Positions 17,265 through 26,519 are shown, counted from the stretch's first letter. The stretch is DNA of 64,000 bases from Bacillus andreraoultii (GCF_001244735.1 NZ_LN868937.1:2528785-2592784), one strand, 5' to 3'. A program made the numbers and translations. The notes: a model not told the origin generated them from the letters alone.

Positions 17265-18176
17265 TTAAAGTTGATTAACTTTGACTTGGTTTAATAACGC
17301 TAATATATCTTCTCCCTTTGCTAAATCACTGGAGAAAGCTGTTGCGCTACCAGATGCAAGTCCAAATTGAAAGCTGGATACTACATCACTAGTTTCGACA
17401 TATCGACTAATAAACCCAGCAATTAAGGAATCTCCTGCACCAACAGAATTTTTAACAGTACCTTTTGGACTCATTCCTTCATACACAGCGTTACTTGTAA
17501 GAAGCAATGCACCCTCTCCGCCCATTGAAACGATGACATTTTTAGCTCCTGCTTCAAGTAGTTTTTTTCCATACTTAATAATATCTTCTCTATTATTCAT
17601 TTTGATACTGAATATTTCTGAAAGTTCCTCTAAATTTGGTTTCACAAGTAAAGGGTGGTACGGTAAAATCTCCAATAATTCTTTACTTGTTGTATCAATG
17701 ACAAATTCTGCTTTTTTCCTATTCACTATTTCTACAATTTTTTTATAATAATCCGTAGGTAGTGAAGGTGGTTTACTTCCAGAAAGAATAATCGTATCCT
17801 CATTTGTAATTTGATTGAATCGATCTAATAAAGCACTTGCTTCTTCTTTCGTTATTTCCGGACCAATTCCATTAATTTCTGTTTCTTGATTCGATTTTAA
17901 TTTTATATTAATACGTGTATCTCCAGTAATATGGGTAAAATCGGTGCTTAATCCGTCCTTTTTTAACCACTTTTCAATAAATTCTCCTGTAAAACCGCCA
18001 ATGAAACCTAATGCAACGGTTTCTGATTTTAACTCATGAAGAATTCTGGAAACATTAATTCCTTTCCCACCCGGATATTTATAATCTGTTTCCATTCGAT
18101 TTAGCTCACCTAGTTTTACATTTTGCACATGCACAATATAATCAACTGAGGGATTAAGAGTAACTGTATAAATCAT
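17265..18176 (-). CDS. fruK: 1-phosphofructokinase FruK
   Basis: This 303-residue PfkB-family sugar kinase phosphorylates fructose-1-phosphate to fructose-1,6-bisphosphate. It has the N-terminal PfkB signature PGGKGINVSRIL at 36-47 and the C-terminal catalytic signature NSVGAGDSLIAGF, in which the Asp is the base. It overlaps fruR by 4 bp and precedes fruA, the standard fructose operon order. Confidence 0.95.
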   Translation of the reverse strand: MIYTVTLNPSVDYIVHVQNVKLGELNRMETDYKYPGGKGINVSRILHELKSETVALGFIGGFTGEFIEKWLKKDGLSTDFTHITGDTRINIKLKSNQETEINGIGPEITKEEASALLDRFNQITNEDTIILSGSKPPSLPTDYYKKIVEIVNRKKAEFVIDTTSKELLEILPYHPLLVKPNLEELSEIFSIKMNNREDIIKYGKKLLEAGAKNVIVSMGGEGALLLTSNAVYEGMSPKGTVKNSVGAGDSLIAGFISRYVETSDVVSSFQFGLASGSATAFSSDLAKGEDILALLNQVKVNQL

Positions 18177-18925
18177 GATGACATCGCCTCCAGTATTGTC
18201 GCGTTTTCTAGTTCTTTCCTATTTTGACTTTTTGTTAATTTATCTGTAACTAGTGTAACCTCATCTATATCGCATACTTTTGCAAAATTTACTTTCCCCC
18301 ATTTCGTGTGATCTGCTAATATAAATGCCTTTGCTGACTGTTCAATTGCTAATTGTTTCATTGTTGCTTCTTCTGGGTCTGGTGTCGTGTAACCGTACTC
18401 GTTGTCAATTCCGTTTATTCCTATAAACGCTTTATTGAAACGATATTTTTTTAATTCGTTAACACTTGTTGCCCCAACGATTGCCTTTGTTGTATGTTTA
18501 ATCATTCCACCAATTAGGAATGATTGAATTTGATAATCAGCAAGTAAAGAAGCATGTTGTACACCGTTCGTGGCAACGGTAACATCTTTTTGCAAAAAAG
18601 GAATCATCTCGTACGTAGTTGTACCAGCATCAATATATATAAAATCATTTTTATGAACTAGCGATGCAGCATATTTGCCAATAACCGTCTTTTCTTGAAC
18701 GTTTTTGACTGATTTTTCAAGTATGGATTGTTCCTTGTCTAAATTATAGGACTGTTTAGCCCCACCGTGTATTCGTTTTAAGTATCCTGCCTTCTCAAGA
18801 AGTATAAGATCCCTTCTAATGGTTGATTCTGAACAGTTTAAACGACGGACTATCTCTTGTGATTTTATAACACCGTTTTCTTTTAACTGCTTTATTATAT
18901 ACGCATGTCTTTCCTCAGTTAACAT
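18173..18925 (-). CDS. fruR: DeoR-family fructose operon repressor FruR
   Basis: The 250-residue regulator has an N-terminal DeoR helix-turn-helix (SQEIVRRLNCSESTIRRDL at about 22-40, then GYLKRIHGGA). Its C-terminal sugar-phosphate-sensing domain has the DeoR_C features YIDAGTTTYEM, GTTSVNEL-like GATSVNEL, and GINGIDNEYGYTTPDPEEA. It is the first gene of fruRKA and probably represses the operon until fructose-1-phosphate accumulates. A set of 10-bp direct repeats 36-85 bp upstream is a candidate operator. Confidence 0.93.
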   Translation of the reverse strand: MLTEERHAYIIKQLKENGVIKSQEIVRRLNCSESTIRRDLILLEKAGYLKRIHGGAKQSYNLDKEQSILEKSVKNVQEKTVIGKYAASLVHKNDFIYIDAGTTTYEMIPFLQKDVTVATNGVQHASLLADYQIQSFLIGGMIKHTTKAIVGATSVNELKKYRFNKAFIGINGIDNEYGYTTPDPEEATMKQLAIEQSAKAFILADHTKWGKVNFAKVCDIDEVTLVTDKLTKSQNRKELENATILEAMSS

Positions 18926-18960
18926 TTTTGACCACCTACTGAATCAATCTTATCATCAAA

Positions 18961-19010
18961 AACATTCATAATCAATCATTTTCATTCATTTTCTTTCATT
19001 TGCATTCATT
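18961..19010. promoter_or_regulatory. 10-bp-periodic direct repeats, putative FruR operator
   Basis: Five in-register 10-base units (AACATTCATA, ATCAATCATT, TTCATTCATT, TTCTTTCATT, TGCATTCATT) lie upstream of fruR. A period of one helical turn suggests cooperative binding along one DNA face, probably by the DeoR-type repressor. The rest of the 18926-19286 gap shows no gene. Confidence 0.5.
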
Positions 19011-19286
19011 TATTACGGTTAAATAATAAAACGATTGTTGTATTATTCAACAGCTTTTACTCGTTAGTTTTTTCATTCATCTGGGATTTAAACATATTTC
19101 TATTTAAATGATGTTTTTTAGTACTGAACAAAAGTGGGATATTCTTATTTAGCGATTTCTAACAAGTAATCGTAATTACATGTTAAAAAGGAGAAAGAAG
19201 GAATTCAAGTTGTAAAAGGAGAATAGTAAAATAGAGATATAGATTAATAATTTCCAATATTCAACCTAATAAAAGGAGGTAAAAAT

Positions 19287-20765
19287 ATGATTATTGAAAC
19301 TACATACGGAAAGGTGAAAGGACAAAAAGAAAATGATGTTTATGTTTGGAAAGGTATTCCTTATGCTCAATCTCCTATTGGTCCACTCCGCTTTCGTGCA
19401 CCAAAACCACCAGAAGAATGGAGCGATATAAAAGATTGTACAGAATTCGGACCAATCGCCTACCAACCAAGTCTTGAAATTATGAACTTCCTTGGAACAA
19501 ATCCGACAAATATGAGTGAAGATTGCCTCTACTTAAACATTTGGTCACCTAGCATTGATCATAAGAAGAGACCGGTTCTCGTATGGATTAATGGTGGGGC
19601 TTTCATTACTGGTTCAGGTTCAAGTCTAATCTATGATGGTTCAGCTTTTGCAAAAAATGGTGACGTTGTGGTCGTTACGTTCAATTATCGTTTAGGAATT
19701 CTTGGTTTCTTACATTTAGCAGAACTAGGAGGCGAAGAATATTCAGTATCGGGTAATTGTGGAATTCTTGACCAGATTGCTGCTTTACAATGGGTCAAGG
19801 ATAACATTGGAGCGTTCGGTGGAGACCCTGATCAAGTAACTATTTTCGGTGAATCAGCAGGGGCGATGAGTGTCGGAACATTACTTGCCACTCCAAAAGC
19901 AAAAGGGTTGTTCGCAAAAGCCATTCTCCAAAGTGGAGCAGCAAATCATGTCATTGATTTGAATCAAGCGACAAAGAATGCTGAGTTTTTACTAAACATC
20001 CTAAATATGAATAAAAATGAAATAAAAAAACTAGAAGAATTACCTGCTGAACAGCTTATTGAGGCTTCTAATAAATTACCAATGATGAGTTTAATACCGG
20101 TTATTGATGGCGTTGTTTTACCGAAGCATCCGAAAGAATTACTGAAGGAAGGATCTGCTAGTAATATACCTATCTTAATTGGTACGAATAAAGATGAGTA
20201 TCGTCTATTTACATTCTTTGATCCAATTTGGAAAAAGAACGATCCAATAGAAATAGAAAAAATATTTCAACGAACGTTTAGGAATCGTTGGAGTGCAATC
20301 GCTGAACAATTCACCACCGATGAAAGAGAATTAAATCAAATCTTATACGATCAATTAATGACAATGATAACTTTCACATCTCCAGCCTATCAACTAGCTG
20401 AATTACAAGTGAAAAATAATGCACCGGTTTGGATGTATCGTTTTGATTGGGAATCAAGAGCGTTTGCTGGTCAACTTAAATCTTGTCATGCGCTTGAAAT
20501 TCCATTTGTGTGGAATACGATAAACAAACCTGGAATCGAAAATTTTACTGGAATTTCTCCTGACCGTAATGAACTTGCATCTAAAATGCATCATGCGTGG
20601 ATTGCCTTTGCACGGTCCGGTAATCCGAATACAACTGACTTACCAGACTGGTCAAGTTATGATCTTGATAATCGAACAACAATGATCTTTGATACGATGT
20701 GTAAAGTTACTTGCGACCCAGATCGTGACGCGCGAATCAAATGGGAAAATATAATTAACTCCTAA
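19287..20765 (+). CDS. pnbA: Type B carboxylesterase (para-nitrobenzyl esterase-like)
   Basis: This 492-residue alpha/beta hydrolase is the same size as B. subtilis PnbA (489). The catalytic serine is S190 in FGESAGA; the likely acid is E304 (GTNKDEY) and the likely base H401 (SCHALEIPFVW). The oxyanion hole WINGGAF and the SEDCLYLN signature are present. It hydrolyses esters of varied size; the natural substrate is unknown. There is no signal peptide. It is a single gene with a strong AAAAGGAGG site, diverging from fruR. The symbol is assigned by family and length only. Confidence 0.88.
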   Translation: MIIETTYGKVKGQKENDVYVWKGIPYAQSPIGPLRFRAPKPPEEWSDIKDCTEFGPIAYQPSLEIMNFLGTNPTNMSEDCLYLNIWSPSIDHKKRPVLVWINGGAFITGSGSSLIYDGSAFAKNGDVVVVTFNYRLGILGFLHLAELGGEEYSVSGNCGILDQIAALQWVKDNIGAFGGDPDQVTIFGESAGAMSVGTLLATPKAKGLFAKAILQSGAANHVIDLNQATKNAEFLLNILNMNKNEIKKLEELPAEQLIEASNKLPMMSLIPVIDGVVLPKHPKELLKEGSASNIPILIGTNKDEYRLFTFFDPIWKKNDPIEIEKIFQRTFRNRWSAIAEQFTTDERELNQILYDQLMTMITFTSPAYQLAELQVKNNAPVWMYRFDWESRAFAGQLKSCHALEIPFVWNTINKPGIENFTGISPDRNELASKMHHAWIAFARSGNPNTTDLPDWSSYDLDNRTTMIFDTMCKVTCDPDRDARIKWENIINS

Positions 20766-20851
20766 CATAATTAATATAGTGACGATTTCCCTACATGATG
20801 AATTTTTTGTCCCTCAACATAAAGTATGAACCTTGAAAATTGAACAAAGGG

Positions 20852-20881
20852 ATAGATTGGGATATTTTCATTCCAGTCTAT
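20852..20881 (+). terminator. Probable terminator of the carboxylesterase gene
   Basis: The 9-bp stem ATAGATTGG/CCAGTCTAT (one G-U pair) is followed by CTTTCTTCC, about 87 bp after the stop. The trailing tract is only partly T. Confidence 0.5.
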
Positions 20882-21373
20882 CTTTCTTCCGGAGTCTCTT
20901 GTAACAAAACTTTCTCCAATTCACTACACAATTTCTGCCATTTTTTTCGCAATATATAAAGCTTCGTCAGTTCTTTTATACCAACTTTAAATGATTCATT
21001 TTTATTTCTTTCCGCAACACCAAAGCTCTCCGTTTGTTTTCCAACGACTGGAAAAACACATTCAGCTTAAATGTCGCCTAATTTTTTCTGCAATATTAGC
21101 AGCACCCGATAAATCACATCGTTCTATAACGATACAAAACTCTTCCCCGCCATGTCTTGCAAATAAATCCGTTTTTCGAATGATCTTACTTACCAACTCT
21201 GCAATTTGTCTTAATAATTCGTCCCCTCTTACATGACCCCATGTATCATTAATCATTTTAAAATGGTCAAGATCAAAATTGACCATTGACATAGACCAAT
21301 GCTCTTTATTAGATCGTTCAATCCATGTCTCAATAATATGGAAGTGGAGATTTCTCAAAAAATAGTGAAACAT
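20878..21373 (-). pseudogene. Decayed GGDEF (diguanylate cyclase) gene
   Basis: The frame from 21373 encodes LRNLHFH, FDLDHFKMINDTWGH, the signature GGEEF and ANIAEKIRRHL, then hits a stop at about 21064. The domain continues in another frame as TESFGVAERNKNESF (about 21000). A further frame gives DEALYIAKKNGRNC (about 20930-20970), the usual end of a GGDEF domain. At least two frameshifts are therefore present. The N-terminus upstream of the GGDEF domain is also missing. This remnant probably makes no active enzyme. The stretch between the carboxylesterase gene and tyrA holds no other gene. Confidence 0.8.
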
Positions 21374-21469
21374 TAGGCATTCCCCCGATTTATACTATAT
21401 CCGGAAAACACAGGAAACATAGGACTTTATTACTGTAATACAATATTTAAAAAATATCTCAAACAAAAA

Positions 21470-21492
21470 GGCACCCAGCTATTATAGGTACC
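21470..21492 (-). terminator. Rho-independent terminator of tyrA
   Basis: On the minus strand GGTACC/GGTGCC forms a stem (one G-U) followed by TTTTTG, 9 bp beyond the tyrA stop. Confidence 0.7.
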
Positions 21493-21501
21493 AATTCATC
21501 T

Positions 21502-22593
21502 TTAATATGTTTTATATTCATGTTCTTCTAACACTTGACGAGCTCTAATTAAATCTTCTTCCTTTTGAAAACTTACACGGAGCACACCGAGCAATCCTTC
21601 TCTTGCTTCCATTATATTTAAATTCGTAATATCAATTTCTTGACTAGCAATCAACCCAGTAATCTGTGCGATTGCACCCGTTTTATCAATCACATCAACG
21701 TACAAATCATAATAAGCTGGTATTGCACCTTTCGAACGAACTGGTAATGCATCACGATAAACTTTTGCTTCTTCAAAATACTTAGTAATAATATGCTCAT
21801 TTCCTGTTTGAATAATACTTTGGATATTCTTAATCTCCATCTCCCAATCATCGAGCAATGTTAATATATTTTCTCGATTCTGTAACACAATATCTTTCCA
21901 CATTCGTGGACTGCTAGATGCAATTCTCGTAATATCTCGGAATCCACCAGCAGCTAACATACTAATAAATGGGTTTTTACTAGAATGTTTTTTCACATGC
22001 GAAACTAAGCCGGCTGCAATAATATGTGGAAAATGACTGACAACACCGACAAGATAATCATGCTCATTTGGATCCAATACAAGAAAATTAGCTTTTGTTC
22101 CTCGAAGCCACTGTTTTAATTCTTCAATTTTTTCATAAGACGTACATAATTGGGGCGTTAAAACATAGAAGGCATTTTCCAATAGGTGAGCTTTAGCACT
22201 TTCAACACCAGTCTTATGGGAACCAGCCATTGGATGACCACCAATAAACGTTACATTTCCATTCCACAGTTCATTTGCTAAATTCATTATATTTTTTTTT
22301 GTACTGCCAACATCTGTAATCAGAACCGATTCTTTCAGTTGAAAACTAGCTAATTGTTGCATAATTTTAATCGTTTCTTCTACAGGTGAGGCTAATATAA
22401 TAAGGTCTGCTAGTTCAGCTTCCAATTGAATATTTTCGACAACTTGATCAATGACTTTTAGCTCGTATGCTTTTTGAGCTTGTTCTTTATTAATATCAAA
22501 TCCAACGATTAAAGATTCATTCGTATTTCTAATCGAAAGAGCAATTGAACCACCGATGAGTCCAGTTCCTATTAAAAGTACTCTTTTTCTCAC
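21502..22593 (-). CDS. tyrA: Prephenate dehydrogenase TyrA
   Basis: The 363-residue enzyme converts prephenate to 4-hydroxyphenylpyruvate with NAD+ in tyrosine synthesis. The N-terminal Rossmann fold has GTGLIGGS (9-16). The catalytic region includes GGHPMAGSHKTGVE and the helical dimerisation domain has HFPHIIAAGLV. A C-terminal ACT domain (about 292-363, DLYVDVIDKTGAIAQI) probably mediates tyrosine feedback, as in Bacillus TyrA. It lies 257 bp downstream of aroA in the same direction, separated by a terminator and repeat copy 2, so it may have its own promoter. Confidence 0.95.
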   Translation of the reverse strand: MRKRVLLIGTGLIGGSIALSIRNTNESLIVGFDINKEQAQKAYELKVIDQVVENIQLEAELADLIILASPVEETIKIMQQLASFQLKESVLITDVGSTKKNIMNLANELWNGNVTFIGGHPMAGSHKTGVESAKAHLLENAFYVLTPQLCTSYEKIEELKQWLRGTKANFLVLDPNEHDYLVGVVSHFPHIIAAGLVSHVKKHSSKNPFISMLAAGGFRDITRIASSSPRMWKDIVLQNRENILTLLDDWEMEIKNIQSIIQTGNEHIITKYFEEAKVYRDALPVRSKGAIPAYYDLYVDVIDKTGAIAQITGLIASQEIDITNLNIMEAREGLLGVLRVSFQKEEDLIRARQVLEEHEYKTY

Positions 22594-22624
22594 TATTTAA
22601 CACCTGCTTTCATGGCTGCACAGT

Positions 22625-22780
22625 TAAAGAAAAATCAAGGGACACAACAAGCCCTTGCGAAACGAGAGACTTAAGCTTGCCAGAGTTTTTTGGCTTGGAT
22701 GCAATACTCGAAGCCTTCCTTGTATTCTTAAGTACACAAGGAAAGTAGAAATTGGAACATTTACACTTTCCTATTGCTAA
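22625..22780 (+). repeat. Interspersed intergenic repeat, copy 2
   Basis: The copy starts AAAGAAAAATCAAGGGACAC and keeps the CCTTCCTTG...CAAGGAAAGTAG hairpin and GAAATTGGAACATTTACACTTTCC. Its end is the variant CTATTGCTAAAGG. It lies between tyrA and the aroA terminator. Confidence 0.78.
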
Positions 22781-22785
22781 AGGTA

Positions 22786-22814
22786 GAGCCGGATTAAAAT
22801 GATGAATCCGACTC
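22786..22814. terminator. Terminator downstream of aroA
   Basis: The stem GAGCCGGATT/AATCCGACTC lies 37 bp after the aroA stop. The T-rich flank is better on the plus side (CTATTTTATT), but by position it serves aroA on the minus strand. Confidence 0.6.
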
Positions 22815-22850
22815 CTATTTTATTGGACCAATGTTGTTTTTTTAAAATCA

Positions 22851-23927
22851 TTAAACAAGTTTTGCTTTGAATGATTCAAGTTCATTGATAAATTCGTTGA
22901 ATTGAGGAATATCCATTTGTTGTAATGAATCAGATAATGCAACAGCTGGGTCTGGGTGAACTTCTGCCATTACTAAATCAGCACCAATAGCTAAAGCTGC
23001 TTTTGCTGTGGGAAGAAGAAGATCTCGTCTTCCTGTAGAATGTGTTACATCAACTGCAACCGGTAAATGTGTTTCCTTTTTCAAGATTGGAACTGCTGAG
23101 ATGTCTAATGTGTTTCTTGTTGCTTTTTCATATGTCCGGATTCCACGCTCACATAAAATTATTTGATTGTTTCCTCGTGAAATGATGTATTCTGCCGCAT
23201 TAATGAATTCAGAAATCGTTGCAGAAAGTCCACGTTTCAATAATACTGGTTTTTTCACACTACCGACTGTTTTTAATAATTCAAAGTTTTGCATATTACG
23301 TGCCCCAACTTGAATAACATCAACATATTCTAAAGCCTGTTCAACATCTTGTGGGGTGACAATTTCAGTTACGACTGACATACCAACTTCATCAGCAACT
23401 TCACGTAAAATTTTTAAACCTTCCACACCTAGACCTTGGAAATCATATGGAGAAGTACGTGGCTTGTATGCTCCACCTCTTAATAACGTTAATCCGTGTT
23501 CTTTCATAGCTAGAGCAACTTGTCGAACTTGTTCGTAAGACTCAACAGCACACGGACCCATAATAAAACGTTGTACACCGTCACCAATTGTTTCGGTACC
23601 AACCTTAACAATTGTATTTTCTGGATGTGCTTTTCTAGAAACGAGTAATGTCTTTTCATAATCTGTTTCTTGAAGTTCTAGGCTCGCTTTAAAAATTTCT
23701 TTAAAAATATGTTTAATTGTTGAAACCTCATAAGGCCCGTCATGATATTTTAGAATTAGGTCAAGGGACTCACGTTCACGTACTGGATCAAACCGATTCG
23801 TTCCTTGTTTTTTCTTCTCTTCTCCAATTTCTTGAACAATCTTCCCGCGTTCATTTAATAGTTCTAAAATTTGCAAGTTGATTTGGTCAATCCGATCACG
23901 TAAATTTGATAAATGTTGTGAACTCAT
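22851..23927 (-). CDS. aroA: Bifunctional chorismate mutase / DAHP synthase
   Basis: The 358-residue enzyme has an N-terminal AroQ-type chorismate mutase domain (about 1-90: [21 protein letters not shown]-x-R-E) fused to a type I-beta DAHP synthase (about 100-358: [47 protein letters not shown]). It makes 3-deoxy-D-arabino-heptulosonate-7-phosphate, the first step of aromatic amino acid synthesis; the mutase domain usually acts as the feedback sensor. In B. subtilis the gene is aroA (aroG or aroF elsewhere). A T-box leader with its own promoter precedes it. Confidence 0.95.
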   Translation of the reverse strand: MSSQHLSNLRDRIDQINLQILELLNERGKIVQEIGEEKKKQGTNRFDPVRERESLDLILKYHDGPYEVSTIKHIFKEIFKASLELQETDYEKTLLVSRKAHPENTIVKVGTETIGDGVQRFIMGPCAVESYEQVRQVALAMKEHGLTLLRGGAYKPRTSPYDFQGLGVEGLKILREVADEVGMSVVTEIVTPQDVEQALEYVDVIQVGARNMQNFELLKTVGSVKKPVLLKRGLSATISEFINAAEYIISRGNNQIILCERGIRTYEKATRNTLDISAVPILKKETHLPVAVDVTHSTGRRDLLLPTAKAALAIGADLVMAEVHPDPAVALSDSLQQMDIPQFNEFINELESFKAKLV

Positions 23928-24106
23928 GTATAACTCCTCCTAAAATTATGTTTTATCTATAAAAATATATATTTATAGTATTTAACAGTTTAAAAGAATA
24001 ATAATACCCAAATAATAAGTTTACCTCTTTAAATTAGTAAAGTTCAAGAATAAATTTTCATTCCATCCATTCGCATTTTTATTAATCACTCCCCTCTAGA
24101 ACAAAA

Positions 24107-24345
24107 AAGTCCCTGTTGTAAAAACAACAGGGACGATTATAATCGCGGTACCACCCTAATTGTGGAAATAATCCACCACTCATTTCCATAACGATCACGA
24201 TAAATGACCGTCCTCTTCCTTTCTGATAGTTGAAAGAAAAAGGAAGCTCCGGGATTGTAATTCATGCTTATCTTTATACTGATTCCCACCAACCATCAGC
24301 TCTCTATAATAGGGAGATAAGTCATTACTTTTGTCCTTTCTTCGC
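24107..24345 (-). promoter_or_regulatory. T-box riboswitch leader of aroA
   Basis: On the minus strand the T-box core AGGGTGGTACCGCG (24144-24157) precedes a terminator stem GTCCCTGTTGT/ACAACAGGGAC (24109-24134) with a T run. Upstream lie the Stem I features AGAGAGC, GATGGTTGGTG, AGTA and GGAGC (24240-24305). The specifier region reads GAATTACAATCCCGGAGC. With the usual trailing A, the specifier is best read as UAC (Tyr), though UUA cannot be excluded. Uncharged tRNA would pair here and prevent termination. Confidence 0.9.
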
Positions 24346-24376
24346 CTTTTTGCATCAATTTTTGTTATTGTTTTGA

Positions 24377-24405
24377 ATTATAAATTGATTTCGATTATAT
24401 GTCAA
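24377..24405 (-). promoter_or_regulatory. Sigma-A promoter of the aroA T-box transcript
   Basis: On the minus strand TTGACA (24400-24405) and TATAAT (24377-24382) are both perfect, with a 17-bp spacer. Transcription would start near 24370, just upstream of T-box Stem I. Confidence 0.85.
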
Positions 24406-24517
24406 TGGTTATTATTAAAATATTTTTATAAATTTATACAGTTATATAATTCGGGCTATGAATCAGTGATTATTCGAACAAAACACACTTCTTTGACCCT
24501 TTAATAAGAATAACACA

Positions 24518-24550
24518 ACGGACAAGTTTCGTATGAATGGGCTTGTCCGT
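24518..24550 (+). terminator. Orphan terminator-like hairpin
   Basis: ACGGACAAG/CTTGTCCGT is followed by TTTTTTG on the plus strand. No plus-strand gene precedes it; the nearest upstream feature is the divergent aroA promoter. It may end a short unannotated transcript. Confidence 0.6.
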
Positions 24551-24639
24551 TTTTTGTTGATTGAATATTTAGGTGTGCATGTGTGGATGTGGCACATGAT
24601 CAGTTCCATTCGATTATTCATGAGTTGGACGTTTATACC

Positions 24640-24740
24640 CGCTCTAGATGACTATTTCAACCAATTGTACCGTAATTTGGGCGACTAGAACCATTCTAGA
24701 TGACCGTTTGCGTCCTTTTTACCACAAATCGGGCACCTAC
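24640..24740. repeat. Two degenerate tandem units of about 50 bp
   Basis: Two units share CTCTAGATGAC or TTCTAGATGAC, then a CGTTT/TATTT stretch, TACC, and a TTGGGC or TCGGGC tail. They lie in the long gene-free gap 23928-25034, which otherwise holds the T-box leader, an orphan terminator and repeat copy 3. Confidence 0.5.
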
Positions 24741-24773
24741 ACGAGTGAAACAGCCTTTTTTCCATGGTAGCCC

Positions 24774-24994
24774 AGAAAACTCGGGGACGCTAGATCCTTT
24801 AAGCACCCAAGAACCGTATTTCGCCGAAATGAGAAATTTTCGGCTTTGCTGTAATGATGCAAGAGCCTTCCTTGTGCGCTTTTGCGTATTGGAAGGGGCT
24901 ATCCAGAAAGTCGGATTTTGATTTCCGAATGCCCCCGGTTCAAGTTTTATAACCTTGATATATCAATACTCTTGATTCAACCTCTTCCTATTAG
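24774..24994 (+). repeat. Interspersed intergenic repeat, copy 3 (diverged)
   Basis: The copy has a typical head (AGAAAACTCGGGGACG) and middle (TTTTCGGCTTTGCTG, AGAGCCTTCCTTGTGCGC) but a scrambled 3' half. It still ends CCTATTAGC, 9 bp from the dhaS terminator stem. Confidence 0.7.
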
Positions 24995-25003
24995 CATAAA
25001 GAT

Positions 25004-25027
25004 ACCACTGGAGAATTCCCCAGTGGT
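25004..25027 (-). terminator. Rho-independent terminator of dhaS
   Basis: ACCACTGG/CCAGTGGT with an AT-rich loop lies 8 bp past the dhaS stop. The minus-strand tail is ATCTTTATG. Confidence 0.6.
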
Positions 25028-25034
25028 CAATCTT

Positions 25035-26519
25035 TTAGCGCATCGATACCCATACACTTTTTACTTCAGTATAGTTATTTAATGCATATGATCCCATTTC
25101 CCGACCAAAACCAGATTGTTTAAAACCACCAAAAGGACTAGCTGCATCAAACACATTATAACAGTTCACCCATACCGTACCCGCTCGTAATTTACTAGCA
25201 ATATAATGTGCTTTTCCGACATCTCGTGTCCACACACCAGCTGCTAATCCATAATCACTATTATTTGCACGAGCGATTAAATCATCAAGATCCTCATACG
25301 GTAAAGCTGATATAACTGGTCCAAAAATTTCCTCTTTCGCAATTGTCATTTCATCATTAACATTTGCAAAAATTGTTGGTTCGACAAAATAACCTTGTTC
25401 AAAAGGATTATTTCCTCCCGTGAGAAGCTCAGCACCTTCCTCTAAGCCTTTCTCAATATATCCTAACACACGGTTTTGTTGTTCAGTTGAGACTAGTGGT
25501 CCCATTTCTGTATCAGCTTTCAAACCAAAACCTTGTTTAATATTTTGCGCATGGCTAACCATGTCACTTACAACGTTATCATAATTTTTTTTCTGTATGA
25601 AAACACGGGAACCAGCACAACATACTTGACCTTGGTTGAACATCACGCCATTTAATGCACCTGGAATGGCACGTGTTAAGTCAGCGTCTGGTAAAATAAT
25701 ATTTGGTGACTTACCACCTAATTCTAGCGTCACTCTTTTTAATGTTTTTGATGCATTTCGCATAATAGATTTTCCTACCTCGGTAGAACCAGTAAAAGCA
25801 ATTTTGTCAACTTGTGGGTGATCAACTAAAGGTTGACCGGCAGTCTCACCAAATCCAGGGACAATATTAACAACACCCTTTGGAAATCCTGCTTCATCAA
25901 TTAATTCAGCTAAGTATAAAGCCGAAAGTGGTGTTTGCTCAGCTGGTTTTAAAACAACCGTACAACCAGTGGCAAGAGCTGCCCCTAACTTCCACATAGC
26001 CATAAGTAATGGGAAGTTCCACGGGATAATTTGCCCGACTACTCCGACTGCTTCATGTCTTGTGTAGTTAAAATATGGTCCTGCAACAGGAATTGTTTGA
26101 CCAACAATTTTCGTTGACCAACCAGCATAATAACGCATATGTTCGATTGCTAACGGTATGTCTGCATTTGATGTTTCACGGATCGGTTTTCCATTATCAA
26201 GTGTTTCTAGTTGAGCCAATTCTGCACGATGTTCTTCCATTAAATCTGCTAGTTTATACATGAGTCGGCTTCTTTCTGCTGCGTTCATGTGCGACCATGG
26301 ACCCTCATCAAAAGCAACTCTAGCTGCTTTTACAGCTCGATCAATATCCTCTAATCCAGCCTCATACACAGTAGCCAACACTTCTCCTGTAGCAGGATTA
26401 TAACATTCAAATGTTTTTCCTTCCGCACTTTCAACAAATTCACCATTAATGTACAACTTTTTTGTACCTGTTAAAAATTTCTCTACTTTTTCTAGCAATT
26501 GAATCGTTAATTGGCTCAT
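25035..26519 (-). CDS. dhaS: NAD(P)-dependent aldehyde dehydrogenase DhaS
   Basis: The 494-residue aldehyde dehydrogenase oxidises aldehydes to acids. The nucleotide-binding motif FTGSTEVGKSI, the general-base region ELGGKSPNI and the catalytic cysteine in FNQGQVCCAGSR are all present. Length and sequence closely match B. subtilis DhaS (495). The ATG at 26519 follows AAGGGGG; a longer frame to 26582 has no ribosome site. A perfect cre site overlaps the promoter region, so carbon catabolite repression is likely. Confidence 0.93.
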   Translation of the reverse strand: MSQLTIQLLEKVEKFLTGTKKLYINGEFVESAEGKTFECYNPATGEVLATVYEAGLEDIDRAVKAARVAFDEGPWSHMNAAERSRLMYKLADLMEEHRAELAQLETLDNGKPIRETSNADIPLAIEHMRYYAGWSTKIVGQTIPVAGPYFNYTRHEAVGVVGQIIPWNFPLLMAMWKLGAALATGCTVVLKPAEQTPLSALYLAELIDEAGFPKGVVNIVPGFGETAGQPLVDHPQVDKIAFTGSTEVGKSIMRNASKTLKRVTLELGGKSPNIILPDADLTRAIPGALNGVMFNQGQVCCAGSRVFIQKKNYDNVVSDMVSHAQNIKQGFGLKADTEMGPLVSTEQQNRVLGYIEKGLEEGAELLTGGNNPFEQGYFVEPTIFANVNDEMTIAKEEIFGPVISALPYEDLDDLIARANNSDYGLAAGVWTRDVGKAHYIASKLRAGTVWVNCYNVFDAASPFGGFKQSGFGREMGSYALNNYTEVKSVWVSMR

